From positions 124,001 through 188,000 of the forward strand of contig CACZVR010000001.1 of the NCBI GenBank assembly GCA_902784675.1: a stretch of 64,000 nt of DNA. The letters run 5' to 3'. A model generated the notes under the pieces. That model was not told the origin of the DNA, did no database searches, and was given only the letters and a program-made list of their open reading frames with translations. This document shows, one piece after another, positions 8,637-17,145 of the stretch. This DNA is from an uncultured Bacteroidales bacterium. GTDB taxonomy: Bacteria > Bacteroidota > Bacteroidia > Bacteroidales > Muribaculaceae. The number at the start of each line of letters is the position of its first letter. Position 1 is the first letter of the stretch. The translations under genes and the position numbers were made by a program.

Positions 8637-9367
8637 TGAAAGAATTCTCAAAGACATATTACCTCGCTGCCGGTGAATGCAACCCGCAAGGCGAAATGCC
8701 TCTGACGCTGTTGATGACACGCATCATTGAAATCGCCACTTGGCATGCCAATTCGTGGGGCGTGGGTTATGCACGTCTCATTCAAGATAATCAAGTGTGG
8801 GTGCTTTCACGCGTGACCATCGAGGTCACCTCCATGCCTCGCGTGAATCAGGAATACACCCTTACAACGTGGATCGAAGATTATAACCGCCACTTCTCGC
8901 AGCGCAACATGCGTCTTGACGATGCACAGGGCAATCCATTGGGTTATGTGCGCACCATTTGGATGGTCATTGACATGAACACCCGCGCCAGTGTGGACAT
9001 CTCACAATTGAGTTACATCTGTGAAAACATATCTGATTTGCCGTGTCCTATTGAGCCTCAATCTCATTTGCGTCCCATCCAGCAAGGCCACGCGATAGAC
9101 TACACATTCGGCTATATGGACTGTGATTTCAATCGCCATGCCAACACTGTGCGTTACCTTGCTCACCTAATGAATCTGTTTGACATGGATTGTTATGACC
9201 ACTATTTTATCAGGCGCATGGAGATTGCGTTCATCAAGGAAACGCACTATGGTGAAACGGCGCAGTTCATCATCGATGACAGTGACCCCATGGACTCTCG
9301 CATGAGCGTCACCATTGATGGCACCGACCACGTTCGCGCCCGTTTCCAGTGGCACGAGCGACCGTAA
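8636..9367 (+). CDS. Acyl-ACP thioesterase (FatA/FatB type)
   Basis: The 243-residue protein is predicted to release fatty acids from acyl carrier protein. It has two hotdog domains. The second carries MDCDFNRHANTVRYL, where Asp164, Asn166 and His168 match the catalytic D-x-N-x-H of plant and bacterial acyl-ACP thioesterases. The first domain includes TWIEDYNRHFSQRNM and GYVRTIWMVIDM, both usual for the family. It starts on the last base of aroC, so it is cotranslated. Why it is coupled to aromatic biosynthesis is unclear; this may be only operon packing. Confidence 0.85.
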   Translation: MKEFSKTYYLAAGECNPQGEMPLTLLMTRIIEIATWHANSWGVGYARLIQDNQVWVLSRVTIEVTSMPRVNQEYTLTTWIEDYNRHFSQRNMRLDDAQGNPLGYVRTIWMVIDMNTRASVDISQLSYICENISDLPCPIEPQSHLRPIQQGHAIDYTFGYMDCDFNRHANTVRYLAHLMNLFDMDCYDHYFIRRMEIAFIKETHYGETAQFIIDDSDPMDSRMSVTIDGTDHVRARFQWHERP

Positions 9368-9441
9368 TCACATAAAATCCAAGAAAGCCGTTAGAAAGAA
9401 TAACTCCTAGCTTCTCACGCCTCAATCCTAACTAAATTCTT

Positions 9442-10698
9442 TTACTCAAACCTCATCGTGGCTGTAGGCTTGATGGTCGAAATAATGTGGCTGGCAAGCA
9501 GAAGCGTCAAATAGGAAACCACAATAATGCCCACGTTGAGCGCAATGAGTGCGGGAATAGAGAGTGAGATGGGCACATAGGGCATGTAATAGGCTGTGGG
9601 GTCAAGTCTCACAATGTGGAAATAACGCTGAGCCAGGCACAGGCCTATGCCGATGATGTTGCCGATAATCAAAGCTTTAAGGATGAGTTTGCCCGTCAAA
9701 TAGATGAAGATGCGGCGTATGCTGCCGTTGGTCGCTCCCAAGGCTTTGAAATTGCCGATGACACGGATGCGCTCCAACACAATCATCAACATGGCCGAAA
9801 TCAAGGTGAACGCAGCCACCACCATCATCAGTGTGAGAATAATGACCACATTCATGTCAAGCATCTGTAGCCATGCAAAAAACGGCATATTGTTCTGATG
9901 GGTCGTCGTGACAAAAAACATGTTTTTGCTTTCCTTTTTCATGGAATTCTCAGCCAGCATAGAGTACAAGTGATAGCAATCATTCTCCAGATTGTTGGTA
10001 TTGCTCATGTTGACAGACACTTGGGTTCCGGTGTCCCCATTCCATCCGTTAACGTTTTGAACAATGCTGATGCCACCCACGACATAGGCATTGTCAAAGG
10101 CTTCCAGATCGGTCTCAAACACACCGCTGATCATCAGGTTCCTCACCTTGATGTTGTTGTCGATAAAATAGGTGAGTATTTTGTCTCCGGCATGAAGCTT
10201 GAGCCGGTCGGCAACAGTTTTACTGATGGTGATTTGTTGAGCTGCAGCCGTGTCACTCACAACGGGGATGACTCCTTCAACCATCTTGCTTTCCAGGTAA
10301 CGGAAATCGTATCCCTCATCAACTCCCCTGAAAATAATGCCCATGAAATCCTCGTCGGTCTTGAGGATGGCACTCTTGTCGGCGATAAGGCTAATGCTCT
10401 CTACAAGTGGAGCGAAAGCGCTGTCCGAGGCTATGGCTTCGCGCACTTCACGACCATTGACTGTGGCATAGTTATCATCTAATCCCAAAGCGGCATTGGT
10501 TACTCGCAGATGAGCGTCCAGATGCATGATTTTACCCGAGATCTCGCCTTTGAATCCCATGACGATGGCGATTGACAGAATCATCACAACAACAGCGAGC
10601 ACGATGCCGATAAGAGCAACCGTCAGGCTGGGAGAGCCTTTGCGTTGCCCGTCACTGTCAAGCCTCATGCGGCGTGCTATGTACAGTTCATGATTCAT
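9442..10698 (-). CDS. FtsX-family ABC transporter permease (LolC/E-like)
   Basis: The 418-residue protein has the four-helix MacB/FtsX permease plan: one transmembrane segment near the N-terminus (about 25-49), a large extracytoplasmic domain (about 50-275), and three helices near the C-terminus (about 280-305, 325-350 and 375-405). The motif FKALGATNGSIRRIFIY before the third helix is the conserved FtsX coupling region. The overall shape resembles lipoprotein-releasing permeases. No ATPase gene is next to it, so the partner must be encoded elsewhere. A TAATTTTG box on the minus strand (10714-10707) lies 8 bases before the ATG. The exact substrate is not established. Confidence 0.82.
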   Translation of the reverse strand: MNHELYIARRMRLDSDGQRKGSPSLTVALIGIVLAVVVMILSIAIVMGFKGEISGKIMHLDAHLRVTNAALGLDDNYATVNGREVREAIASDSAFAPLVESISLIADKSAILKTDEDFMGIIFRGVDEGYDFRYLESKMVEGVIPVVSDTAAAQQITISKTVADRLKLHAGDKILTYFIDNNIKVRNLMISGVFETDLEAFDNAYVVGGISIVQNVNGWNGDTGTQVSVNMSNTNNLENDCYHLYSMLAENSMKKESKNMFFVTTTHQNNMPFFAWLQMLDMNVVIILTLMMVVAAFTLISAMLMIVLERIRVIGNFKALGATNGSIRRIFIYLTGKLILKALIIGNIIGIGLCLAQRYFHIVRLDPTAYYMPYVPISLSIPALIALNVGIIVVSYLTLLLASHIISTIKPTATMRFE

Positions 10699-10706
10699 TA
10701 ATTTGG

Positions 10707-10714
10707 CAAAATTA
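10707..10714 (-). promoter_or_regulatory. -7 promoter box of the FtsX-type permease gene
   Basis: TAATTTTG on the minus strand fits TAnnTTTG and gives a very short leader before the ATG at 10698. It is divergent from the promoter at 10759. Confidence 0.4.
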
Positions 10715-10758
10715 GATAAAAAAAATCAGTTGATTGATTTTACTCGCCGTTTTTGTCT

Positions 10759-10766
10759 TAACTTTG
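10759..10766 (+). promoter_or_regulatory. -7 promoter box of the phosphoesterase/PQQ gene
   Basis: TAACTTTG lies 23 bases before the ATG at 10790. It falls inside an apparent longer frame opened by a TTG codon at 10703, which argues that the longer frame is not the real gene start. Confidence 0.55.
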
Positions 10767-10789
10767 TGGAAAAATCAGATTCAAGTGAC

Positions 10790-12616
10790 ATGACAAAACG
10801 ATTTTTCTTTTCAATTTTATTGTGCCTGCTGGCTATTGCAGGTCAGGCCGGAGTGGTGAAGTTGGCCATCTTGAGTGATGTGCATGTGACACCAGGTAAT
10901 GCCAATGAGGGCAAATTGCGTGAGGCGGTGACCGAGATCAACTTTGCCGATGTGGATGCTGTGATGCTCACAGGAGATCTCACCAACGAGGGCAGCGATG
11001 AGCAGCTGCGCAACATCAAAGGCATCTTGGATGGTATTGTCCACCCTTTTTACATTATCCCTGGCAACCACGAGAACAACTGGAGCCAAAGCGCGTGCAA
11101 GACGTTTAATGACTTGTGGGGGAGCGACCGATTCGTCTTCACAGTGGATGATTTGGTCGTGGTGGGTATGAACTGTGGCCCGTTCATGAAAATGGGTGAC
11201 GGACACATCAAGCAGGAAGACCTCTTGTGGCTCGACAGCACACTGACAGCAATGGTCAAACCCGGCATGAGGGTGTTGAGCGTGAATCATTATCCCATCC
11301 TTGATGATATGGACAACTATCGCGCCTATGTCGATATACTCAAGAAGTATCCTGTCATTACTCACCAGTGTGGTCACTACCACAGTTGGCGTCTCTATGA
11401 GACCGACGGCATCAACGGTCTGATGGTGCGCGCCCTCGATATGGGAGGCGGCAACTACGGTTACACCTTGATGACCATTGACCTGGACCGAAACTGGATA
11501 TATGTTTATAATAAGGTGATTGGCAAGCAACCCGAACAGATGTATGCCTATCACATCAATTTGGACTATTATACGCCCATCTCGACGCAAGAGCATTTTG
11601 CTGTTCCTGCTGGATTTGATGTCCAGCGCATGGTGGCAGACAATGCTTCAATCTTTACGCGTGTAGGACTTGATAATAAGAATCTTTACTTCGGCAACTC
11701 GTTGGGTTACTGCAAGGCGGTGGATAAAAAGACTTGTACCGTGTTGTGGCAGTACAAGACCGATGCCATGCTTTTCTCTCGTCCTGCGGTGAGTGACAAG
11801 TTCATCGTCTTGCCCACCAGTGACAAGCGTCTTGTGTGGTTGGACAAGAAAACTGGCAAGCCCCAGTGGCAGTATGATGCCGCAGGGCCTTATGTTGCCG
11901 ACGGTGTCGTGCGCGACGGCGTCCTTTATCAGGGTGGTTTCAAGACGTTTCAGGCTTGGGACGTGAAACGGCATCGCCTGCTATGGCAATATGACTCGAT
12001 TGACAATTACTGTCAAGCTGCTCCTGTGGTCGATGGCAATGACGTTATCTTCGGCGCATGGGACACCTATCTGCGTTGTCTTAATCGCCGCACGGGAGCA
12101 TTGCGCTGGCAATGGAACAATGGCAGGAGTGTCAACCTCTACAGTCCCGGCAATGTTGTGCCGGTCGTTACACCCGAGCGTGTCGTTGTCGTTGCTCCTG
12201 ATCGCATGACGACGGCTGTCAATCGTAAAGATGGCACACAGTTGTGGCGTGAGAAAAACGAGAATAAGGTGCGCGAGAGCTTGGGCCGTAGTGCTGACGG
12301 CAAGGTCGCCTATGCCAAAACCATGGACGGCACTCTTGTTGCCATGAGCACTGGAGCAGAATATCAACACTTGTGGACAGTGGATTTGGGATTCGGCTAT
12401 GAGCATGCTCCTTGCATTGTCCTGGAACATGACGGATATATCTATTGTGGATCCCGTCGTGGTATGTTAGCGGTCGTCAATGCCGCTACACATGAACTGG
12501 TGTTCACCTATCAATTGGGCACCAGCGAGGTCAATGGATTTGAGGTGGACAGTAATGGCGACATCTATTGCTCACTCATCGAGGGCACCATTTGGCGCAT
12601 CACCAGGAATCGTTGA
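10790..12616 (+). CDS. Secreted metallophosphoesterase fused to a PQQ-like beta-propeller
   Basis: The protein is 608 residues from ATG 10790. I chose this start because a signal peptide (MTKRFFFSILLCLLAIAGQA) begins there and a promoter box precedes it. Residues 24-270 are a calcineurin-like phosphoesterase with the metal-binding series LSDVH, LTGDL, IPGNHEN, NHYP and GHYH (195-198). Residues 290-608 are a string of PQQ-like blades with W-rich repeats (VLWQYKTD, PQWQYDAA, LLWQYDS, LRWQWNN, QLWREKN, HLWTVDLG), as in BamB-type propellers. The fusion is probably periplasmic or surface-exposed. The substrate of the phosphoesterase and the ligand of the propeller are unknown. Confidence 0.85.
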   Translation: MTKRFFFSILLCLLAIAGQAGVVKLAILSDVHVTPGNANEGKLREAVTEINFADVDAVMLTGDLTNEGSDEQLRNIKGILDGIVHPFYIIPGNHENNWSQSACKTFNDLWGSDRFVFTVDDLVVVGMNCGPFMKMGDGHIKQEDLLWLDSTLTAMVKPGMRVLSVNHYPILDDMDNYRAYVDILKKYPVITHQCGHYHSWRLYETDGINGLMVRALDMGGGNYGYTLMTIDLDRNWIYVYNKVIGKQPEQMYAYHINLDYYTPISTQEHFAVPAGFDVQRMVADNASIFTRVGLDNKNLYFGNSLGYCKAVDKKTCTVLWQYKTDAMLFSRPAVSDKFIVLPTSDKRLVWLDKKTGKPQWQYDAAGPYVADGVVRDGVLYQGGFKTFQAWDVKRHRLLWQYDSIDNYCQAAPVVDGNDVIFGAWDTYLRCLNRRTGALRWQWNNGRSVNLYSPGNVVPVVTPERVVVVAPDRMTTAVNRKDGTQLWREKNENKVRESLGRSADGKVAYAKTMDGTLVAMSTGAEYQHLWTVDLGFGYEHAPCIVLEHDGYIYCGSRRGMLAVVNAATHELVFTYQLGTSEVNGFEVDSNGDIYCSLIEGTIWRITRNR

Positions 12617-12665
12617 TCAAATCGCTCGAATTGATGTGATTTATAATCGATTTTTATGAGTATGT

Positions 12666-12696
12666 TTTGCCAAATGTGAAATTTGCTATATATTTG
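12666..12696 (+). promoter_or_regulatory. Consensus promoter of the dockerin-like protein gene
   Basis: TTTG (12666-12669), a 19-base spacer and TATATTTG (12689-12696) match the Bacteroidales promoter exactly. The leader to ATG 12765 contains the tandem 19-bp repeat. Confidence 0.75.
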
Positions 12697-12721
12697 CAAA
12701 CTAAAGGATTAATTACATATC

Positions 12722-12759
12722 TATGTTTTAAATAATTTACTATGTTTTAAATAATTTAC
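12722..12759 (+). repeat. Perfect tandem repeat of a 19-bp unit in the leader
   Basis: The unit TATGTTTTAAATAATTTAC occurs twice head to tail (12722-12740 and 12741-12759). It ends five bases before the start codon at 12765, so it sits where ribosomes would bind. Confidence 0.9.
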
Positions 12760-12764
12760 GCCTT

Positions 12765-13886
12765 ATGAAAAAATTATCATTACTCTTTATGTTGATGTTG
12801 ACCTTTACTGTCAGCATGGTAGCGCAAAACTCGCTACCCAAACCCGGCAATCCTAAAATTACAGAATGGATTGACTCAGAACCTTTTGTTTTTGATCCTG
12901 AATTCTATATGACAAATTGTATGGCAGGCTATACACTCGCATATGATACTCAAAAGAATCCAGTTGCTGATGACTATACAAGAGAAAAAGAAGAACTTGG
13001 TGAGCCATATACAATGCTGGAACCAGAAAAGGTATCATTCAGCCTGTTCACGGACAATGACCAAATCTTCACCTTTACTCCTGAGATGTACCCTGGCCAG
13101 GTGACTGAACCGATAACTCGATTCCCTTTCACCAGCATTTCCACTAATGGATCAGTTGGTTGGTGGATGATTGATTTTGATGGTATGACTAATCATGTTG
13201 ATGTTCTTGCTGAGGGTGGTATTGAAGCCGAACCGTTCTTTACTTGGCGCATCGGCATCCAAACCTACTACACCGATAATGGTCAGACCAGCGCTTCGGA
13301 CATCGTTTATATGGAGATTTATCCCCAACTGAAAGAAGCTGCTGAGGTTACCTCAACATCCTTCCTAGCAGACTGGTCATGCGAAGCCGAAAATACTTAC
13401 TTGATCAATAACTTTATTGGTAATGGTTGTGGCTATTTCCTCCATGTTATTGACAAGGACACACAACAAGAGGTCTTGGTGCAGAATGTTGAACCAACCA
13501 ATGATATAGTTGATTCGATTGGACATGCTCTCCCATTCCAAATTCCTGGTGCTTACTTTATCGTGGAAGGCCTGACACCTGGTAATACTTACCAGTATTA
13601 TGTGGAAGTGATTCAGAATACTGGCGCCTCCTTTAAATCCGTTGTTCGTGAGGTCACTCTGCTCAATGATACACCCGCATTTATTCGTGGTGACGTGGAC
13701 GGTGAGGGCCATGTGAACATGGACGATTTGACCCAATTGATCAACTTCTTGCTGACCGAGGATTATAGTCTTATTAATGTACCCAACTCTGCTTCCTGCA
13801 GCAGCATCGAGGATACAACCGAGGTTAACATGGATGACTTAACCGCTTTGATCAATTTCTTGTTGAACGGAGCGTGGGTTGACTGA
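12765..13886 (+). CDS. Secreted protein with a C-terminal dockerin-like module
   Basis: The 373-residue product has a signal peptide (MKKLSLLFMLMLTFTVSMVAQ). Its central part (25-300) resembles no family I can name; it has beta-rich stretches and a fibronectin-like ending (VEGLTPGNTYQYYVEVIQNT). The C-terminus (about 307-372) is a dockerin type I-like pair: RGDVDGEGHVNMDDLTQLIN followed by TTEVNMDDLTALINFLLNG. The first half has a full calcium loop. The second lacks the first aspartates of the loop, so it is degenerate. In Bacteroidales such modules end many secreted proteins without a cellulosome. The gene is somewhat more AT-rich than its neighbours. Confidence 0.7.
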   Translation: MKKLSLLFMLMLTFTVSMVAQNSLPKPGNPKITEWIDSEPFVFDPEFYMTNCMAGYTLAYDTQKNPVADDYTREKEELGEPYTMLEPEKVSFSLFTDNDQIFTFTPEMYPGQVTEPITRFPFTSISTNGSVGWWMIDFDGMTNHVDVLAEGGIEAEPFFTWRIGIQTYYTDNGQTSASDIVYMEIYPQLKEAAEVTSTSFLADWSCEAENTYLINNFIGNGCGYFLHVIDKDTQQEVLVQNVEPTNDIVDSIGHALPFQIPGAYFIVEGLTPGNTYQYYVEVIQNTGASFKSVVREVTLLNDTPAFIRGDVDGEGHVNMDDLTQLINFLLTEDYSLINVPNSASCSSIEDTTEVNMDDLTALINFLLNGAWVD

Positions 13887-13913
13887 TTTACTTTAGCCTA
13901 ACACTAAATAATT

Positions 13914-13953
13914 AATGAGGGTGCTCAAGAAAGAATGAGCGCCCTCATTTTAG
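13914..13953 (+). terminator. Terminator of the dockerin-like protein gene
   Basis: A 13-bp stem, AATGAGGGTGCTC/GAGCGCCCTCATT, with one G-U pair is followed by TTTAG. It lies 28 bases past the stop codon and faces the convergent antiporter gene. Confidence 0.8.
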
Positions 13954-13999
13954 CATGCTCGCACTTGGTGCCACTACAGTGAACAATGTGAGATGTTTA

Positions 14000-16240
14000 T
14001 TACTTAAGGGAGGCAAGCTGCTTTGGCTCACCTACAATCCAAAGGATATCGCCAGGTTGGAACACCAGGTCTAATGTGGGTGATAGGTATTCGTCTTCAT
14101 TTCGTTGAACGGCAACGAGCAATGCCCCATAGTCCTCACGCAAGCGAGTGTTTTCCAAAGAAACGCCTACCAGTGGAGATCCTTTACCGATTGCAAAATG
14201 CACAAATTTCACATCAGGATGGGAGACTTCGGCTCTATTAAATTCGGCCTCTACAAGTGGCAACATGGCCTGAATTTGTTCCTCGGTGCCAATGACTCCC
14301 AGCACATCGCCAGGAAAAATGCGCATGTCACCCGAAGGCACTGGATACACTTTTCCCGCACGTTGGATGTTCACTAGGTTCACGCCATGACGGGTGCGCA
14401 AGTTCAGGTTTCTGAGTCTGTCGCCAACAAATGGGCAGTCATGGCCAACAGTCATATATGCAAGGTGAAGGTCGCTAACCAAGTTATTCTCTCGGCCAGT
14501 GCGGCGATTCTCACGTTCGTTGATATTGCTGATGAAACGACGTTCAATGTTGGTCATCCGTTTGCGAAGAGGTGTCGGCAACAGGCCAACAACCAGTAAG
14601 GCTGTGAGTGTCAGCAAGACAGCAAAGATGACAGCCGCAGCACTGTGATATACTGCCTGCAGCAACAATGCCACATAGACGCTTGAGAGCACCAGACTGA
14701 TGATGGTCATGACGACAAAGGGGACAAAGGAAACCGACCCTGAGGCCTCGACCAGGCGGTGTTGCTCTGAACGTTTAACTGTGGGCATGATAATCGCGGC
14801 GATAAAGGGGCCCACAATGGTAAGAGAAACCGCTACACAAGCCAATCTGGCCCAGCTTCCGTCACCCAACCAATCTCGCATCGGAGGCATCAGATAAGTG
14901 CGGCATACCACAATCAAGGCAATGATTACTACCGAGTATATAAGCAGACGAATCAAATAGCGAGATACAATAGTTTTCCACAAGACACGGGTTTCGCTGC
15001 CCTCGCTCTCGTTGGCTTCACGGCTGTAGCCATTGAGCAAGCGGGTCCAACTTTTGGGAAATATCTTATATAAAACATTATAGCATGGCACGGCCTGCTT
15101 GATGAAGAATGGGGTCGTGAATGTTGTGATGACCGATACCGCAACAATGATGGGGTAGATGCTCTTATCCAACACACCAAGGCTCGTGCCCAAGGTAGCG
15201 ATGATGAATGAGAATTCACCGATCTGTGTCAAGGAGAAGCCCGACTCCATTGCCAACTTGAGTGGTTGGCCTGTGGCCAACATACCGAAGGTGCCGAACA
15301 CGATCATGCCCACAATCACAACCGTAGCCAGTAATGCAATCACGCTCCAGTGACGGGTCATCACAGTTGGGTTAACCATCATGCCCACCGAGATGAAGAA
15401 TACGGCACCGAACAAGTCCTTGACTGGTGAGATGAGACGCTCAATGCGTTCGGCCTCAATAGTGCCAGCAAGGATTGACCCCATGACAAAGGCACCCAAT
15501 GCGGCCGAAAAGCCCGAATTGATCGAGAACAGCACCATGGCGAAACACAAGCCCATGGAGATGATCAGCATTTGCTCGTCACTAATATATCGCTTGAAAC
15601 GCTTGAACAACGTGGGAATCATGAAAATACCCACAGTGAACCACATGATCAGGAAGAAAGACAACTTGAGGATGCTACCCACCATTTCGTGACCCTTGAC
15701 GCTGTTGTTCAAGGCAATGGAGGAAAGTATCACCATCATCACTACCGCAAACAAGTCTTCGACAATGAGTACTGCGAAGGTCATGGGCACAAAACGCCGG
15801 TGCCGCATATTCAAGTCGGTCAATGCTTTGAGGATGATGGTGGTTGACGACATTGAAATCATGCCGCCCAAAAAGATACTGTTCACCAACCCGTAGCCCA
15901 AATACTTGCCCACGACAAAACCCAGACTCATCATGCCCAAGACAATGATGAGGGCCGTGAGAATGGCCGATCCGCCCACGTCAATTAGCTTCTTGAAGCT
16001 GAACTCCAACCCTAACGAGAACAGCAGCACAATGATGCCGATTTGTGCCCAGAACTCGATGTTGCTCTCCACTGCTACCGAAGGCAACAAGGAAAAATGA
16101 GGACTCGCGAGGAATCCCGCTACAATATATCCCAAAACAACAGGCTGTTTAAGCATCTTGAACACAACGGTGGCAATCGCTCCCAGCACCAGAATAAGCG
16201 CCAAGTCACTGATCAGACTGTTGATATCTAATGATTCCAT
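14000..16240 (-). CDS. CPA2 cation:proton antiporter with TrkA-C domains (KefB type)
   Basis: The protein (746 aa from ATG 16240) has an N-terminal Na+/H+ exchanger domain with about 12 helices (residues 10-390). This includes GYIVAGFLASP, FSLGLEFSFKKL and the helix STTIILKAL...VEDLFAVVMM with the acidic residues expected of CPA2 exchangers. Additional membrane helices occupy about 430-560. Two TrkA-C-like domains (about 590-740) end with GDVLGVIGTEEQI and GDILWIVGEPKQL. These domains normally bind nucleotides or cyclic dinucleotides and gate transport. A longer frame begins at 16264, but its first eight codons fall in a low-complexity heptamer array, so I prefer 16240. It probably exports K+ or Na+ for protons. 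Confidence 0.88.
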   Translation of the reverse strand: MESLDINSLISDLALILVLGAIATVVFKMLKQPVVLGYIVAGFLASPHFSLLPSVAVESNIEFWAQIGIIVLLFSLGLEFSFKKLIDVGGSAILTALIIVLGMMSLGFVVGKYLGYGLVNSIFLGGMISMSSTTIILKALTDLNMRHRRFVPMTFAVLIVEDLFAVVMMVILSSIALNNSVKGHEMVGSILKLSFFLIMWFTVGIFMIPTLFKRFKRYISDEQMLIISMGLCFAMVLFSINSGFSAALGAFVMGSILAGTIEAERIERLISPVKDLFGAVFFISVGMMVNPTVMTRHWSVIALLATVVIVGMIVFGTFGMLATGQPLKLAMESGFSLTQIGEFSFIIATLGTSLGVLDKSIYPIIVAVSVITTFTTPFFIKQAVPCYNVLYKIFPKSWTRLLNGYSREANESEGSETRVLWKTIVSRYLIRLLIYSVVIIALIVVCRTYLMPPMRDWLGDGSWARLACVAVSLTIVGPFIAAIIMPTVKRSEQHRLVEASGSVSFVPFVVMTIISLVLSSVYVALLLQAVYHSAAAVIFAVLLTLTALLVVGLLPTPLRKRMTNIERRFISNINERENRRTGRENNLVSDLHLAYMTVGHDCPFVGDRLRNLNLRTRHGVNLVNIQRAGKVYPVPSGDMRIFPGDVLGVIGTEEQIQAMLPLVEAEFNRAEVSHPDVKFVHFAIGKGSPLVGVSLENTRLREDYGALLVAVQRNEDEYLSPTLDLVFQPGDILWIVGEPKQLASLK

Positions 16241-16275
16241 ATTAGGCTTTAGGTTTTTAGGCATTAGGTTTTGGT
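16241..16275 (-). repeat. Degenerate heptamer array (CCTAANN) before the antiporter gene
   Basis: On the minus strand the units CCTAATG, CCTAAAAA, CCTAAAG and CCTAAT run directly into ATG 16240. It is one of three similar arrays in the window (see also 56789-56831 and 61311-61337). Confidence 0.65.
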
Positions 16276-16313
16276 GACGGTTGTCCGTTTAGGCCTAAAA
16301 CCGTGTAAACTGT

Positions 16314-17030
16314 TTACATGTTCATCTCATTGGTGATCGTGATGGAGATGGCATTGATTTTCTCCTTGATGGCGCTGAACATTTTGGGAACGTCAACACT
16401 ACTCTTGCTGCGCACCATGAAATTAATGATCGTCTGTCCGTCCTCGTAATCAAACTTCATGAACTCGTCACTGATGTGAACATCGTTGGATTCAATGATA
16501 TCCCTCACTGACTGGATGTCATCAAGAATGCCATACACCTTCACGCGTAGAATCTTGGATTCCCATAGGAAATTGTGCCGTTGTTCAATGCGTTCGATGT
16601 TCACAAGGATGAAAATGATGAGCAAGGTGGCGATGATGCTCACGAGATACATTCCCGCACCCACGGCAAGACCGATGCATGCTGCCATCCAAATGCCAGC
16701 GGCCGTTGTCAAACCGCGCACCGAGCCTTTCATCTGGATGATGGCACCGGCACCCAGGAAACCCACACCGCTCACCACTTGGGCTGCGATGCGACCAGGG
16801 TCACCGTTCTTTAGGCCCAGATACACTTGAGGAATATAGATGGAGACGAGCATGACCAAAGTCGCACCCATCGAGATGAGGGCAAAGGTGCGCATTCCGG
16901 CAATTTGCCCCTTGCGGCGGCGCTCAAATCCGATGGTCGCCCCCAGCAACATACTCAGCACCAGTTTGACTATTGCCCCCACGAGGTTCACATCGGGGCT
17001 GGTGATGTTGTTATAAATGTTTTCAAACAT
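16314..17030 (-). CDS. MgtC/SapB-family membrane protein
   Basis: The 238-residue protein has the MgtC membrane domain (about 15-150) with its signature LGATIGFERRRKGQIAGMRTFALISMGATL and GFLGAGAIIQMKGSVRGLTTAAGIWMAA, split by short loops. A cytosolic C-terminal ACT-like domain follows (about 160-238). Members are linked to magnesium limitation and to control of membrane potential; the biochemical role is not settled. It lies upstream of the KefB-type antiporter on the same strand with a 73-base gap that holds the heptamer array, so the two may be cotranscribed and share a role in ion homeostasis. Confidence 0.88.
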   Translation of the reverse strand: MFENIYNNITSPDVNLVGAIVKLVLSMLLGATIGFERRRKGQIAGMRTFALISMGATLVMLVSIYIPQVYLGLKNGDPGRIAAQVVSGVGFLGAGAIIQMKGSVRGLTTAAGIWMAACIGLAVGAGMYLVSIIATLLIIFILVNIERIEQRHNFLWESKILRVKVYGILDDIQSVRDIIESNDVHISDEFMKFDYEDGQTIINFMVRSKSSVDVPKMFSAIKEKINAISITITNEMNM

Positions 17031-17104
17031 AATACTTCAATTTGATTTATGTGCAAAGTTAGCGTTTTTGAGCAATTCCTGCAACCGTTTCATCCAAAAT
17101 CAAG

Positions 17105-17112
17105 TATATTTG
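17105..17112 (+). promoter_or_regulatory. -7 promoter box of the EEP-family gene
   Basis: TATATTTG lies 33 bases before ATG 17146. It shows that a longer apparent frame starting at 17017 is not real. Confidence 0.5.
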
Positions 17113-17145
17113 CATCATCAAACCAGAATCAATTATCAAGACATA

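Noticed and set aside
10703..10789. N-terminal extension of the phosphoesterase/PQQ protein
   Set aside because: The extension opens with TTG, contains the -7 promoter box at 10759-10766, and a signal peptide starts exactly at ATG 10790.
12765..13886. Cellulosome component
   Set aside because: There is a dockerin-like module but no cohesin, scaffoldin or glycosidase domain. In Bacteroidales such modules do not imply a cellulosome.
17017..17145. N-terminal extension of the EEP-family protein
   Set aside because: It overlaps the promoter box at 17105-17112 and the start of the divergent MgtC gene, while a signal peptide begins at 17146.
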